From: Streptomyces sp. LUP47B
GTDB lineage: Bacteria > Actinomycetota > Actinomycetes > Streptomycetales > Streptomycetaceae
Length of the DNA stretch: 64,000 nt
NCBI RefSeq assembly: GCF_001746295.1
Contig: NZ_MJAH01000005.1
Location: 241,723-305,722 of the forward strand
Reading direction: 5' to 3'
Shown: positions 41,386 through 50,443 of the stretch, one piece after another
How positions within the stretch are numbered: the first letter of the stretch is position 1
How the letters are laid out: every line of letters starts with the position of its first letter
Notes under the pieces: generated by a model
What the model was told of the DNA's origin: nothing
Database searches by the model: none
Seen by the model: the letters and a program-made list of their open reading frames with translations, nothing else
Position numbers and translations under genes: made by a program

Positions 41386-43473
41386 TCAGGTCCGCTCCCG
41401 GACGACGAACTCGGACCACACGCACTTGCCGCCGCCCCGCGCCTCCACGCCCCAGACATCGCTCAGCAGGTCGACCAGGAGCAGACCTCGGCCCGAGACC
41501 CCCGACTCGCCCGCCTCGCGGCGGCGCGGCAGGGCGCTGGAGGAGTCCTCGACCTCGACGCGCATCCGCCGGTCGGAGCCGCTCAGGACCCGCAGGGTGA
41601 CGATCGCGGCGCCCTCGGTGTGCATCAGGGCGTTGGTGATCAGCTCGTCGGCGACCAGTTCGATCTCGTCGGAGCGCTCCCGCGCGCCCCAGGCGCCGAC
41701 CGCGGTCCGGATCATGTGCCGGGCCTGGGTGAGGGCCTCGGGGTCCCCGGGCGCCACGTGCTGCTGGAGGCGGCCGCCGGGCTGCTGGGCGTCCGGGACG
41801 CGGCGGAGCAGCAGGAGCAGCGCCACGTCGTCGTCGCCGGCGCGTTCCTCGGCCACGTCGATGAGCAGGTCGGCCAGCTCCCACACGTCGGTGGGGCCGC
41901 CCGTGATGAGGGTCGTGAGGGCCTGCATGCCGTCGTCGAGATCGGCGCCTGGCACTTCGACCAGCCCGTCGGTGCACAGCAGCAGGGTGTCCCCGGGGTC
42001 GAGTTCGAGGGTGGCGACGGGATAGTCGAGCTGACCGAACTCGGCGGACAGCCCGAGCGGCAGCCCCCCGGCCACGGTTACCCGGCGGCAGCTGCCCCCG
42101 GCCTGCCGGACCAGCGGGTCGATGTGGCCGGCCCGGACCACCTGGACGACTCCGGTGGACAGGTCGGCCTCCGCGTACAGGCAGGTCGCGAAGCGGTCGG
42201 TGTCGAGCTCGTGGAGGAACACGGAGGCGCGGGCCATGACGGTGGCCGGCGGGTGTCCCTCGGCCGCGTAGGCCCTGAGGACGATCCGCAGCTGGCCCAT
42301 GACGGCGGCGGCGTGCGTGTCATGGCCCTGGACGTCTCCGATGACGGCGCCCACGCGGCCGCCGGGCAGCGGGATCAGGTCGTACCAGTCGCCGCCGATG
42401 TCCCGGCCCAGCGAGCCTTCGGCGCTGGCGGCCCGGTAGCGGACGGCGACATCGACGCCGGGGACGCTCGGGATGGTGCGCGGCAGCATCGCCTGCTGTA
42501 GCCCGGTGGCGAGGTCCTTCTCCTGCTCGTACAGCATGGCCCGCTGGAGGCTCTGGGCGATGCTGCTGCCGAGGGCGATCAGGACGTTGCGGTCCTCGGG
42601 GGTGAAGCCGTACCGGTCGCTGTACAGCAGACCCATCGCACCGATCGGACGGGCCTCGGCGATCAGCGGGAGATAGGCCGCGGAGGTGATCTTGAGGTCG
42701 GTGATGTGCGGCCACAGGATCGGGTAGCGATCGGCGAACTCCTGCGGCGACTCGATGAAGCGCGGGGTGAGCGTGCGCACGGCCTCGCTCATCGGGTACG
42801 GCTCGTCGATCCGGGTGATGTCGGTGCCGGGCACGAAGCTGCCCGCGGGGCCCTCGGCGATCAGCCGGATCCGGCCGGCCTCGACCAGGCCCATGACCAG
42901 GCTGGTGGCGCCGAGGTGGGTGAGGCCGTGGGTGTCCTTGAGGACGTCGATGACGTCCTGGACGGTCCGGGCGTGGGCGAGGGCGGCCGTGGTGAGCTGG
43001 ACGACGTTGGTCTGCCGTCGCCTGGCCTCGTCCTGTGCGGCCTGTTCCCGGCGGGCCTCCAGCTCGCCCATCTCCTGGGTGGCGTCGCGGACGATGCCGA
43101 TGATCCGCCGCGGGCGGCCCGTCTCGTCGCGGCGGATGTAGCCCTGGGTGTGGGTCCAGCGCAGGCTGCCGTCGCGGCAGCGCAGGCGGAAGTAGGTGCC
43201 GTAGTTCTCGCTGCCGTCCTTGATCGCCTGGGCGACCAGGGCGTCCAGCCGGTGGGCCTCGGTGCTCGGCACCCGGCCGGCGAGGCTCACGGGGTTGTCG
43301 TCGAATTCGTCGGGGCGCAGGTCGAAGACCTCGTGGGCCTGGGCGTCCATGTGGAACAGACCGCTGTCCAGGTCCCAGTCGAAGCTGCCCATGCGGTTGA
43401 GCGCCAGGATCGGGTCCGGGTGGGCGGGCCAGTCGTCCGGGAGTGACAGGGCGCTCGCTCCCCGATCAACCAT
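41386..43473 (-). CDS. SpoIIE-type PP2C phosphatase with PAS, GAF and kinase-like ATPase domains
   Basis: 695-residue multidomain regulator: PAS/PAC (about 22-135), a short coiled coil, GAF (about 155-320), a SpoIIE/PP2C phosphatase (about 340-545; metal aspartates in GRDIGGDWYD and VIGDVQGHD, later GDDDVALLLL) and a C-terminal HATPase_c domain (about 565-690; ELVADELITNALMHT, SGRGLLLVDLLSD). This combination is typical of Streptomyces partner-switching systems that act on anti-anti-sigma factors. The STAS partner is not in the window. ATG at 43473. The trailing Fpg/Nei gene begins 36 bp after its stop. Confidence 0.92.
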   Translation of the reverse strand: MVDRGASALSLPDDWPAHPDPILALNRMGSFDWDLDSGLFHMDAQAHEVFDLRPDEFDDNPVSLAGRVPSTEAHRLDALVAQAIKDGSENYGTYFRLRCRDGSLRWTHTQGYIRRDETGRPRRIIGIVRDATQEMGELEARREQAAQDEARRRQTNVVQLTTAALAHARTVQDVIDVLKDTHGLTHLGATSLVMGLVEAGRIRLIAEGPAGSFVPGTDITRIDEPYPMSEAVRTLTPRFIESPQEFADRYPILWPHITDLKITSAAYLPLIAEARPIGAMGLLYSDRYGFTPEDRNVLIALGSSIAQSLQRAMLYEQEKDLATGLQQAMLPRTIPSVPGVDVAVRYRAASAEGSLGRDIGGDWYDLIPLPGGRVGAVIGDVQGHDTHAAAVMGQLRIVLRAYAAEGHPPATVMARASVFLHELDTDRFATCLYAEADLSTGVVQVVRAGHIDPLVRQAGGSCRRVTVAGGLPLGLSAEFGQLDYPVATLELDPGDTLLLCTDGLVEVPGADLDDGMQALTTLITGGPTDVWELADLLIDVAEERAGDDDVALLLLLRRVPDAQQPGGRLQQHVAPGDPEALTQARHMIRTAVGAWGARERSDEIELVADELITNALMHTEGAAIVTLRVLSGSDRRMRVEVEDSSSALPRRREAGESGVSGRGLLLVDLLSDVWGVEARGGGKCVWSEFVVRERT

Positions 43474-43588
43474 GGGCCCACCTTGCCAGGATTTGTCCGA
43501 TTCTTCGACCGGGAGACGGGTGCGATCCGGACCCGTCAGACACCGGAGGCGGTGTCCGTGCCGGCCGGGTCCGACGGGTCGTCGGGGA

Positions 43589-44650
43589 TCAGCCCGCCGC
43601 CGTCGGGGAGATCGGGGGTGTCCGGGACGGTCTCGGGGCCGATCCCGGTCCCGGGGTCCACGGGGGCGGTCGTACGGGTGCCGTCCGGCGGGGTCGCGGG
43701 GAGGCGGGCCCGGTCGTGGGCGGCGGGGTGGCCGTGGGGCAGTTCTCCACGCCGGGTGTGCCGGGGGTGGCGCAGTCTCTCTCGGCGCTCGGTGAGGTCT
43801 CCGGGAGCGCCGTCTCGTGCGGGCGCGGGCCGAGGGGCGTCGCGGGAGCCGACGTGGGAGTCGGCGGTGCCGGCCGCGGTGGGGGTACGACGTGGTCGTC
43901 CCGGCAGTCGTGGCCGATCAGGCGTTCGATCCAGGTGTTGTCGACGAGGTCGATGATCGTGATGTCGGTGATGAGCTGCTCGCTGGGGGCCACCACGACC
44001 ACTCGGGCGGGACGGTATCCGGGCCATGGCCGACCGCCCACGACCGCGTCGCCCCGCATCGCCATCGGCGGCGTCAAAGGGTTGCCGCAGGCGCAGCGGA
44101 CGCGCGGGACGCCACGGTCGTCGACGAGGACGGCGGTGCCCGCCTGGAGGACGGACTGGAAGCCGCTCGCCCGGCCTGCGCGATAGCCGTGGCCGGTGAC
44201 CAGGGTGTCGGCCCGCAGGACGACCGGGGCGAGCCCGCGCAGGAAGTCTGGCACCGCGGCCGGAGAGACGCCCTCGACCCGGGCGAACGCGCGCGTCCTG
44301 GACCGGTCCTCGGTCAGGTCGTCGATCTGGCGTGTCACGTCACAGCCGGCGACCCGATCGAGGCCGCCGTAGAGACCGGGCATCCCGCCGGAGACCGTCC
44401 GCGGGGCGGTTGAGGCCCGCTGGGGCGTTCGGGTGAGAGGCGTGGGTACGGTCACCGAGGTCATCGAGGTCGCCGAGGAGCGGGTGAAGGGGCTCGGGCC
44501 CTGAGCCGCCGCCGGCTGGAGAAGGAGTTCGCTGTTCGCCTCGGCGCTGTTCTCGCCGCCGCCTCCGCCGCTTCCGGCGCCTCCGGCAACGAGGAGTGCC
44601 GCCGCGAGCGCGCAGGCCGTGACGAGGGCCTGGGTGGGTGTCCGCACCAC
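43589..44650 (-). CDS. DUF6777-type exported protein, C-terminal frameshift likely
   Basis: As read, 353 residues: an N-terminal hydrophobic signal (about 5-25), Gly-rich linker, a DUF6777 core (about 50-240; GPSPFTRSSA, CDVTRQIDDLTEDRSRTRAFA, FQSVLQAGTAVLVDDRGVPRVRCACGNPL, NTWIERL) and a Pro/Thr-rich tail. The signal ends AGGAGSGGGG with no lipobox cysteine, though I expect related proteins to be lipoproteins. After about residue 316 the codons turn atypical (CGA, GTA, GGA, AGA, ACA), while the neighbouring frame becomes almost purely G/C-ending and continues to a stop at 43536. One missing base in the G4 run at 43698-43701 would explain this. GTG start at 44650. Function unknown. Confidence 0.75.
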   Translation of the reverse strand: MVRTPTQALVTACALAAALLVAGGAGSGGGGGENSAEANSELLLQPAAAQGPSPFTRSSATSMTSVTVPTPLTRTPQRASTAPRTVSGGMPGLYGGLDRVAGCDVTRQIDDLTEDRSRTRAFARVEGVSPAAVPDFLRGLAPVVLRADTLVTGHGYRAGRASGFQSVLQAGTAVLVDDRGVPRVRCACGNPLTPPMAMRGDAVVGGRPWPGYRPARVVVVAPSEQLITDITIIDLVDNTWIERLIGHDCRDDHVVPPPRPAPPTPTSAPATPLGPRPHETALPETSPSAERDCATPGTPGVENCPTATPPPTTGPASPRPRRTAPVRPPPWTPGPGSAPRPSRTPPISPTAAG

Positions 44651-44758
44651 GTTCTCCCGTCCATACCGGGCAGTTCGTCACTATTGTCTGCTTCGTTCAC
44701 TTGGGTTACGCAAGCGGAGAGCAGGTACACGGAGAGTCACGCAGGGTTCGGCGGGACA

Positions 44759-46210
44759 ATGGAGGCAGGAGAACACGGCGTGGACTGGTTCACCGCATCC
44801 GACTACTGGCTGAGCCGACTGGTCTTCCAGCGGGCTCTGGCCGGGCTGTACTTCGTCGCGTTCCTGGCGGCGGCCCTGCAGTTCCGGGCGCTGCTCGGGG
44901 AGCGCGGGATGCTGCCGATCCCGCGTTTCGTCGCCCGCGTGCCCTTCCGGCGGGCGCCGAGCCTCTTCCAACTCCACTACTCGGACCGGTTCTTCGCTCT
45001 CTGCGCGGCGACGGGCTGCGCGGTGGCGGCCGCGCTTGCGGCGGGCCTCGACTCCCGGCTGCCGCTGTGGGGCGGGATGCTGCTGTGGCTGGTGCCGTGG
45101 CTGCTGTACCTGTCGATCGTCAACGTGGGCCAGACCTGGTACGGCTTCGGCTGGGAGTCCCTGCTGCTGGAGGTCGGCTTCCTCGCGGTGTTCCTCGGCA
45201 ACGACGAGGTGGCCCCGCCGGTCCTGGTGCTGTTCCTCCTGCGCTGGATCCTGTTCCGGGTCGAGTTCGGCGCGGGGCTCATCAAGATGCGCGGCGACGC
45301 CTGCTGGCGCAAGCTCACCTGCCTCGACCACCACCACGAGACCCAGCCGATGCCGGGGCCGCTGAGCTGGTTCTTCCACCATCTGCCCCGGCCGCTGCAC
45401 CGGGTGGAGGTGGCCGCGAACCACGTCACCCAGCTCGTGGTTCCCTTCCTGCTGTTCACCCCGCAGCCGATCGCCACGGCGGCCGCGTCCCTGATGATCG
45501 CGACCCAGCTGTGGTTGGTGCTCTCGGGCAACTTCGCCTGGCTGAACTGGATCACGATCGTGCTGGCGGTGCCGGCGCTGGATCTCGGGGGCGAGGCACC
45601 CGACCTGCCCGCCACCCCGCTCTGGTACGAGGTGGTGGTCCTCGCCGTCGCCGCGCTCCTGCTCGCCCTGAGCTACCACCCGGTCCGCAACATGATCTCC
45701 CGGAGCCAGATCATGAACCGTTCCTTCGACCCGCTCCACCTCGTCAACACCTACGGCGCGTTCGGCAGCGTCAGCCGGGTCCGCCACGAAGTGGTGGTCG
45801 AGGGTACGGCGGACGACGCACCGCGCCGGGACTCCGAGTGGAAGGAGTACGAGTTCAAGGGCAAGCCGGGTGATCCACGGCGCTGGCCGCGCCAGTTCGC
45901 GCCCTACCATCTGCGCCTGGACTGGATGATGTGGTTCGCCGCGCTGTCCCCGGCGTACGCCCAGGCGTGGTTCGGCACCATGGTCGAACGGCTCCTGGAG
46001 AACGACCCCGCCACGCTGAGGCTGCTGCGCCGCTCACCGTTCCCGCCGGACGAGCCGCCCCGCCATGTCCGCGCCCGCCTCTTCCGGTACCGGTACACGA
46101 CGTGGCGGGAGCTGCGGGAGACGGGGGCGTGCTGGGAGCGGACGTATGTGCGGGAGTTCCTGCCGCCCACACGGCTGGCGCAGCCGGCTGGGCAGGGTCA
46201 CAGGCCGTAG
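44759..46210 (+). CDS. Lipase maturation factor family membrane protein
   Basis: 483-residue polytopic membrane protein with about eight hydrophobic segments over its first 330 residues and a soluble C-terminal region. Family marks include YFVAFLAAALQF near the N-terminus, GQTWYGFGWESLLLEVGF, EFGAGLIKMRGDACWRKLTCLDHHHETQPMP (here residues around 180-210) and the late NTYGAFGSVSRVR. Vertebrate LMF1 helps fold lipases; bacterial roles are unproven. ATG at 44759 gives a credible membrane N-terminus. Its last 13 bp overlap the convergent amidohydrolase gene. Confidence 0.88.
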   Translation: MEAGEHGVDWFTASDYWLSRLVFQRALAGLYFVAFLAAALQFRALLGERGMLPIPRFVARVPFRRAPSLFQLHYSDRFFALCAATGCAVAAALAAGLDSRLPLWGGMLLWLVPWLLYLSIVNVGQTWYGFGWESLLLEVGFLAVFLGNDEVAPPVLVLFLLRWILFRVEFGAGLIKMRGDACWRKLTCLDHHHETQPMPGPLSWFFHHLPRPLHRVEVAANHVTQLVVPFLLFTPQPIATAAASLMIATQLWLVLSGNFAWLNWITIVLAVPALDLGGEAPDLPATPLWYEVVVLAVAALLLALSYHPVRNMISRSQIMNRSFDPLHLVNTYGAFGSVSRVRHEVVVEGTADDAPRRDSEWKEYEFKGKPGDPRRWPRQFAPYHLRLDWMMWFAALSPAYAQAWFGTMVERLLENDPATLRLLRRSPFPPDEPPRHVRARLFRYRYTTWRELRETGACWERTYVREFLPPTRLAQPAGQGHRP

Positions 46211-47034
46211 GCGCGGGTGGCCGTACCTCCGAAGGCGTCGTCGCGTTCCGATGTGCCGAGGCCGGCGGTGAGTTCCCGCGCCGCGGACACCACCTCACCG
46301 TAGGTCGCCGCGAGCGAGCACACCGGCCAGTCCGAGCCGAACATCAGGCGGTCCGGGCCGAAGGTCTCCAGGACGGTGTCGGCGTACGGGCGCAGGTCGT
46401 CGAGCGTCCAGGAGTCGAGGTCCGCCTCGGTGACCATGCCGGAGAGTTTGCAGACGGTGTTGGGCAGGGCGGCGAGGGCGCGGACGTCGGCCGCCCAGGG
46501 TTCCAGGGCGCCGGAGGCGATGGGAGGCTTGCCCAAGTGGTCGAGGACGAAGGTGAGTTGTGGCAGCGACTCGGCCGCCTTGGCGCAGGCGGGCAGTTGG
46601 TGGGGAAGGACGACCAGGTCGTACACCAGACCCGCTTCGGCCACCGCGGTCAGGCCGCGGTGTACGTCCGGCCGCAGCAGCCACTCGGGGTCCGGCTCGC
46701 CCTGGACCTGGTGGCGGATGCCCTTGAGCCAGGTCCCGCCGGGGAGTTCACGCAGCCGGGCCAGCTCTTCGGCGGCGTCGGGACGGGTCAGGTCGGTCCA
46801 GCCGACGACCCCCGCGATCAGATCGTGCCCGGCGGCGAGGGCCAGGAACTCCGGGGTCTCCTCGGGCACGGTAACCGTCTGGACGAGAACCGTGCGTTCG
46901 ACGCCTGCCGCGCGGGCCTCGGGGGCGAGGTCCTCGATCGTGAAGTTCCGTCGCAGCGGGCTGCCGGAGGCGATCCAGTCCTGGTCCCGCACCGACAGGT
47001 CCCACACATGGTGGTGCGCGTCCACCACCGTCAC
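46198..47034 (-). CDS. Amidohydrolase, probable L-fuconolactone hydrolase (COG3618)
   Basis: 278-residue TIM-barrel amidohydrolase of the COG3618 group. The metal-binding start DAHHHVWDLS lies at residues 5-14. Further conserved pieces are LDHLGKPPI (a histidine ligand), KLSGMVTEAD and the late MFGSDWPVC aspartate. Related enzymes open sugar lactones such as L-fucono- or L-rhamnono-lactone. It is the last gene of the fucose operon: its GTG overlaps the mutarotase stop by 4 bp. In context it would open the lactone made by the aldo/keto reductase to give L-fuconate. Confidence 0.85.
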   Translation of the reverse strand: MTVVDAHHHVWDLSVRDQDWIASGSPLRRNFTIEDLAPEARAAGVERTVLVQTVTVPEETPEFLALAAGHDLIAGVVGWTDLTRPDAAEELARLRELPGGTWLKGIRHQVQGEPDPEWLLRPDVHRGLTAVAEAGLVYDLVVLPHQLPACAKAAESLPQLTFVLDHLGKPPIASGALEPWAADVRALAALPNTVCKLSGMVTEADLDSWTLDDLRPYADTVLETFGPDRLMFGSDWPVCSLAATYGEVVSAARELTAGLGTSERDDAFGGTATRAYGL

Positions 47035-47345
47035 GGCAGCTCCCACACGACGGGCAGGCCGGCGTCGGCGCCCTCGTCGGAGTAGTCGTGCGCCACGTCG
47101 AGGAGTTCGCCCATGCGGGCCTGCCAGGCGATGTTGACCGGCAGTTTCTCCAGTTCGGCGATCATCGCCGGGTAGTCCTCGACCTCCAGGACGTGGAAGA
47201 GATCGGTGCCGCTGCGCCAGATCGTCCACTCGCTCACGCCCGCGGCGCGGATGGCGGCGGTCAGCTCCTCCGGAACCTCGCGGTGTGCCGCCTCGTACTC
47301 CTCGACACGGTCCGCGCGGACCGTGGTGTGCAGGGCCACTCTCAT
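47031..47345 (-). CDS. L-rhamnose/L-fucose mutarotase (RhaM family)
   Basis: 104-residue dimeric alpha/beta-barrel protein of the RhaM family, which interconverts alpha and beta anomers of 6-deoxy sugars. Conserved parts are RVEEYEAAHREVPEEL, WTIWRSGTDLFHVLEVEDY and the final LPVVWEL. Length is standard. It overlaps the aldo/keto reductase before it and the amidohydrolase after it by 4 bp each. Given the fuconate dehydratase and fucosidase nearby, L-fucose is the likely sugar. Confidence 0.87.
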   Translation of the reverse strand: MRVALHTTVRADRVEEYEAAHREVPEELTAAIRAAGVSEWTIWRSGTDLFHVLEVEDYPAMIAELEKLPVNIAWQARMGELLDVAHDYSDEGADAGLPVVWELP

Positions 47346-48310
47346 GACGGCTCCTCGGTGGTCAGGAGACCGGTGTCGCGCAGTTCCTGCCAGAAGGCGG
47401 GTGGCACCGGGGTCGCGAACTGGTCGGCGGCATCCTGGACTTCGGCCGCCGAGCGGGCGCCCACCAGGACGCTCGCGACGGCCGGGTGGGCGGCGCAGAA
47501 GGCGAGGGCGGCGGCCCGCAGGCTGATGCCGTGCCGCTCGGCGGCCCCCCGCATACGCAGGGCTCGGTCCAGCACGTCCCCGGAGGCCTGCGCGTAGTTG
47601 TACGTCGCTCCCGGTCTCGGATCGGCCAGCAGCCCGGAGTTGAAGGCGCCGCCGATCACCACGGAGACGCCCCGTGCCACGGCGGCGGGGAGCAGCTCGG
47701 TGAGCGCGCTCTGGTCGAGCAGGGTGTAGCGGCCGGCGCACAGCACCACGTCGACGTCGGTCTCGTGCACGAAGCGGGTCAGCATACCGGCCTGGTTCAT
47801 GCCGGCGCCGATAGCCCCGACGACCCCCTCGGAGCGGAGCTTCTCCAGGGCCGGGTACCCCTCGCGGAAGGCCTCTTCGGCGTGGTCGTCGGGATCGTGG
47901 AGGTAGACGACGTCGACGCGGTCGAGGCCGAGCCGTTCGAGGCTCGACTCGAGGGTGCGTCGTACGCCGTCGGCGCTGAAGTCCCAGACCCGGCGGTGGG
48001 TGGCGGGGACCGCGAAGCCGTCGGCGAGGTCGTCGCCGCCGTCCGCGGACGGCACCAGGCGGCGGCCCACCTTCGTGGAGAGTGTGTAATCCGCGCGCGG
48101 GTGCTCGCGCAGTGCCTCCCCAAGGCGGCGTTCCGACAGTCCGAGACCGTAGTGCGGGGCGGTGTCGAAGTAGCGGATGCCGCGCTGCCAGGCGGCGGTG
48201 ACCGCCTCGTGCGCCTGCTCGTCGCTTACCTCGGTGAACAGGTTGCCGATGACGGCGGCGCCGAAGCCCAGTCCGCTGACCCGCACCCCGCTCGTGCCGA
48301 GAGGGTTCAC
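47342..48310 (-). CDS. Aldo/keto reductase, probable L-fucose dehydrogenase
   Basis: 322-residue aldo/keto reductase. The catalytic tetrad is visible: Asp and Tyr in YFDTAPHYG, Lys in TLSTKVGRRL and His in VVYLHDPDD. NAD(P) contacts lie in the C-terminal SVLVGARSAAEV segment. It resembles D-threo-aldose (L-fucose) 1-dehydrogenases, which oxidise the sugar to its lactone. GTG at 48310 overlaps the SDR stop by 4 bp; ATGA overlap with the mutarotase gene downstream. In the operon it supplies the first oxidation of L-fucose. Confidence 0.87.
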   Translation of the reverse strand: MNPLGTSGVRVSGLGFGAAVIGNLFTEVSDEQAHEAVTAAWQRGIRYFDTAPHYGLGLSERRLGEALREHPRADYTLSTKVGRRLVPSADGGDDLADGFAVPATHRRVWDFSADGVRRTLESSLERLGLDRVDVVYLHDPDDHAEEAFREGYPALEKLRSEGVVGAIGAGMNQAGMLTRFVHETDVDVVLCAGRYTLLDQSALTELLPAAVARGVSVVIGGAFNSGLLADPRPGATYNYAQASGDVLDRALRMRGAAERHGISLRAAALAFCAAHPAVASVLVGARSAAEVQDAADQFATPVPPAFWQELRDTGLLTTEEPS

Positions 48311-49062
48311 TGGCCCACCGGCCTCAGGCGCAGGCCCTGCATGCCGCCGTCGACGGCGAGGGAGGTGCCGGTGGTGGCGCCGGAGAGCGGGCTCGCCAGG
48401 TAGGCGACGGCGCCCGCGACCTCGTCCGCCGAGACGAGCCGGCCGGCGGGCTGACGGGCCTCCAGGGCGGCACGTTCGGCGGCCGGGTCGGGGGCCTTGG
48501 CCAGCAGCCGCCCGATCCACGGGGTGTCCGCCGTACCGGGGTTGACGCAGTTCACGCGGATGCCCTCACGGACGTGGTCGGCGGCCATGGCGAGCGTCAG
48601 GGAGTACACCGCCCCCTTGGTCGCGCTGTACAGCGCCCGTTGCGGCAGGCCCGCGGTGGCCGCGATGGACGAGGTGTTCACGATCGCCGCGTGCGCGGAC
48701 TCGCGCAGATGGGGCAGGGCGGCGCGGGCGACCCGGACCATGCCGACGACGTTGACGTCCAGGACGCGGTGCCATTCGTCGTCGTCGTTGTCCGCCACGG
48801 TGCCCTGGGCGCCGATGCCCGCGTTGTTGACGACCACGTCGAGTCCGCCGAGGTCGGCCACGGCGGCGGCCACGGCCTCGCGGACGGAGGCGTCGTCGGT
48901 GACGTCGGCGCGGTAGGCGAGCAGCGGCTTCTCGACCGAGGAGGTGTCCAGGTCGAGGACGGCGACCTGGGCGCCGCGTGCGACGAGGAGTTCCGCGGTG
49001 GCCCGGCCGATGCCGGAGGCGCCGCCGGTCACCAGTGCCTTGAGGCCCTCGAAGTCACTCAT
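48307..49062 (-). CDS. SDR oxidoreductase, probable 2-keto-3-deoxy-L-fuconate dehydrogenase
   Basis: 251-residue short-chain dehydrogenase. The NAD-binding TGGASGIGRAT (about 12-22), the Asp in LDLD that suggests NAD preference, NNAG, the catalytic Ser in NTSSIAA and YSATKG are intact. Its location directly after L-fuconate dehydratase (4-bp overlap) points to oxidation of 2-keto-3-deoxy-L-fuconate to the 2,4-diketo compound, which a hydrolase would then split into pyruvate and lactate. That last hydrolase is not in the window. Confidence 0.87.
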   Translation of the reverse strand: MSDFEGLKALVTGGASGIGRATAELLVARGAQVAVLDLDTSSVEKPLLAYRADVTDDASVREAVAAAVADLGGLDVVVNNAGIGAQGTVADNDDDEWHRVLDVNVVGMVRVARAALPHLRESAHAAIVNTSSIAATAGLPQRALYSATKGAVYSLTLAMAADHVREGIRVNCVNPGTADTPWIGRLLAKAPDPAAERAALEARQPAGRLVSADEVAGAVAYLASPLSGATTGTSLAVDGGMQGLRLRPVGQ

Positions 49063-50408
49063 GCCGCCTGCCCCTTCTTCTGCGTGTCGTTGGCGAGGTC
49101 TTCTGCCCAGAAGGCGCCACCGGGGAACGTGTACCGCGCGATGGACTCGGGGCGCATGGCGGCCGAGAAGCCCGGCGCGACGGGTGCCGAGTAGTGGCCT
49201 TCCCGGATCACCACGGGATCGAGGAAGTGGTCGTGCAGATGGTCGACGTACTCGATGACCCGGTCCTCGGTGGTGCCGGTGACGGCCACGTAGTCGAACA
49301 TCGACAGGTGCTGGACGAGTTCGCACAGGCCGACCCCGCCCGCGTGCGGGCAGACCGGCACGCCGAACTTGGCGGCAAGCAGCAGGATGGCGAGGTTCTC
49401 GTTGACGCCGCCGACGCGGGCCGCGTCGATCTGGACGACGTCGAGGGCGCCGGCCTGGAGCAGCTGCTTGAAGACGACCCGGTTCTGGACGTGCTCGCCG
49501 GTGGCGACCTTGACCGGGGCGACGGCCTTGCGGATCGTGGCGTGGCCGAGGATGTCGTCGGGGCTGGTGGGCTCCTCGATCCAGTACGGGTCGAACTCGG
49601 CGAGGGCCTTGGTCCAGCGGATCGCCTCGTCGACGTCCCAGCGCTGGTTGGCGTCGATGGCCATGCGGATGTCGGCGCCGACGACCTGGCGGGCGACCCG
49701 GCAGCGCCGTACGTCGTCCTCCAGATCCGCGCCGACCTTGAGCTTGATCTGCCGGAAGCCGGCGGCGACGGCCTCGGCGGCGAGCCGGGTGAGCTTCTCG
49801 TCGTCGTAGCCGAGCCAGCCGGCGGAGGTGGTGTAGGCGGGGTAGCCGCGCTCCAGAAGCCTCTCGGTGCGCTCCTGCGAGCCCGCACGCCCCCGCCGCA
49901 GGATCTCCAGCGCCTCCTCGGGAGTGAGTGCGTCCGTGAGGTAGCGGAAGTCGATCTGAGCGACCAGCCACTCGGGGTCGCCCTCGGCCAGCAGCCGCCA
50001 CAGCGGCTTGTCCGCGCGTTTGGCGGCGAGATCCCACACGGCGTTGACGACCGCGCCGATCGCCATGTGCATCACGCCCTTCTCGGGGCCGAGCCAGCGC
50101 AACTGGCTGTCGCCGATCAGGTCGCGGTTCAGCGTCCCCGGGTCCGCGCACAGCTCGTCGACGGACCGTCCGACCACATGCCCGCGCAGCGCCTCGATCG
50201 CTGCGACCTGGACCTCGTTGCCCCGCCCGATGGTGAAGGTGAATCCGTGCCCCTCGTGCCCGTCGGCCGCGTCCGTGCGCAGCACGACGTAGGCCGCCGA
50301 GTAGTCGGGGTCCGGGTTCATCGCGTCGGAGCCGTCGAGCTCGCGCGAGGTGGGGAAGCGGATGTCGTAGGTGTCTACCGCGGTGACGCGGGCGGGGGTC
50401 GAGGACAC
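49059..50408 (-). CDS. L-fuconate dehydratase (enolase superfamily)
   Basis: 449-residue enolase-superfamily enzyme that dehydrates L-fuconate to 2-keto-3-deoxy-L-fuconate. The N-terminal cap has FPTSRELDGSDAMNPDPDYS, characteristic of fuconate dehydratases. The catalytic lysine lies in FRQIKLKVG; metal ligands follow in MAIDANQRWD, WIEEPTSPDD and TGEHVQN; the general-acid histidine is in VCPHAGGVGL. GTG at 50408 is the start. It is the fourth gene of the operon, 35 bp after the permease, and overlaps the SDR gene by 4 bp. This is the most specific marker for the pathway. Confidence 0.93.
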   Translation of the reverse strand: MSSTPARVTAVDTYDIRFPTSRELDGSDAMNPDPDYSAAYVVLRTDAADGHEGHGFTFTIGRGNEVQVAAIEALRGHVVGRSVDELCADPGTLNRDLIGDSQLRWLGPEKGVMHMAIGAVVNAVWDLAAKRADKPLWRLLAEGDPEWLVAQIDFRYLTDALTPEEALEILRRGRAGSQERTERLLERGYPAYTTSAGWLGYDDEKLTRLAAEAVAAGFRQIKLKVGADLEDDVRRCRVARQVVGADIRMAIDANQRWDVDEAIRWTKALAEFDPYWIEEPTSPDDILGHATIRKAVAPVKVATGEHVQNRVVFKQLLQAGALDVVQIDAARVGGVNENLAILLLAAKFGVPVCPHAGGVGLCELVQHLSMFDYVAVTGTTEDRVIEYVDHLHDHFLDPVVIREGHYSAPVAPGFSAAMRPESIARYTFPGGAFWAEDLANDTQKKGQAA

Positions 50409-50443
50409 GGAAGGCCTTTCGGTAAGGGACGGGGCGGGCGGAC

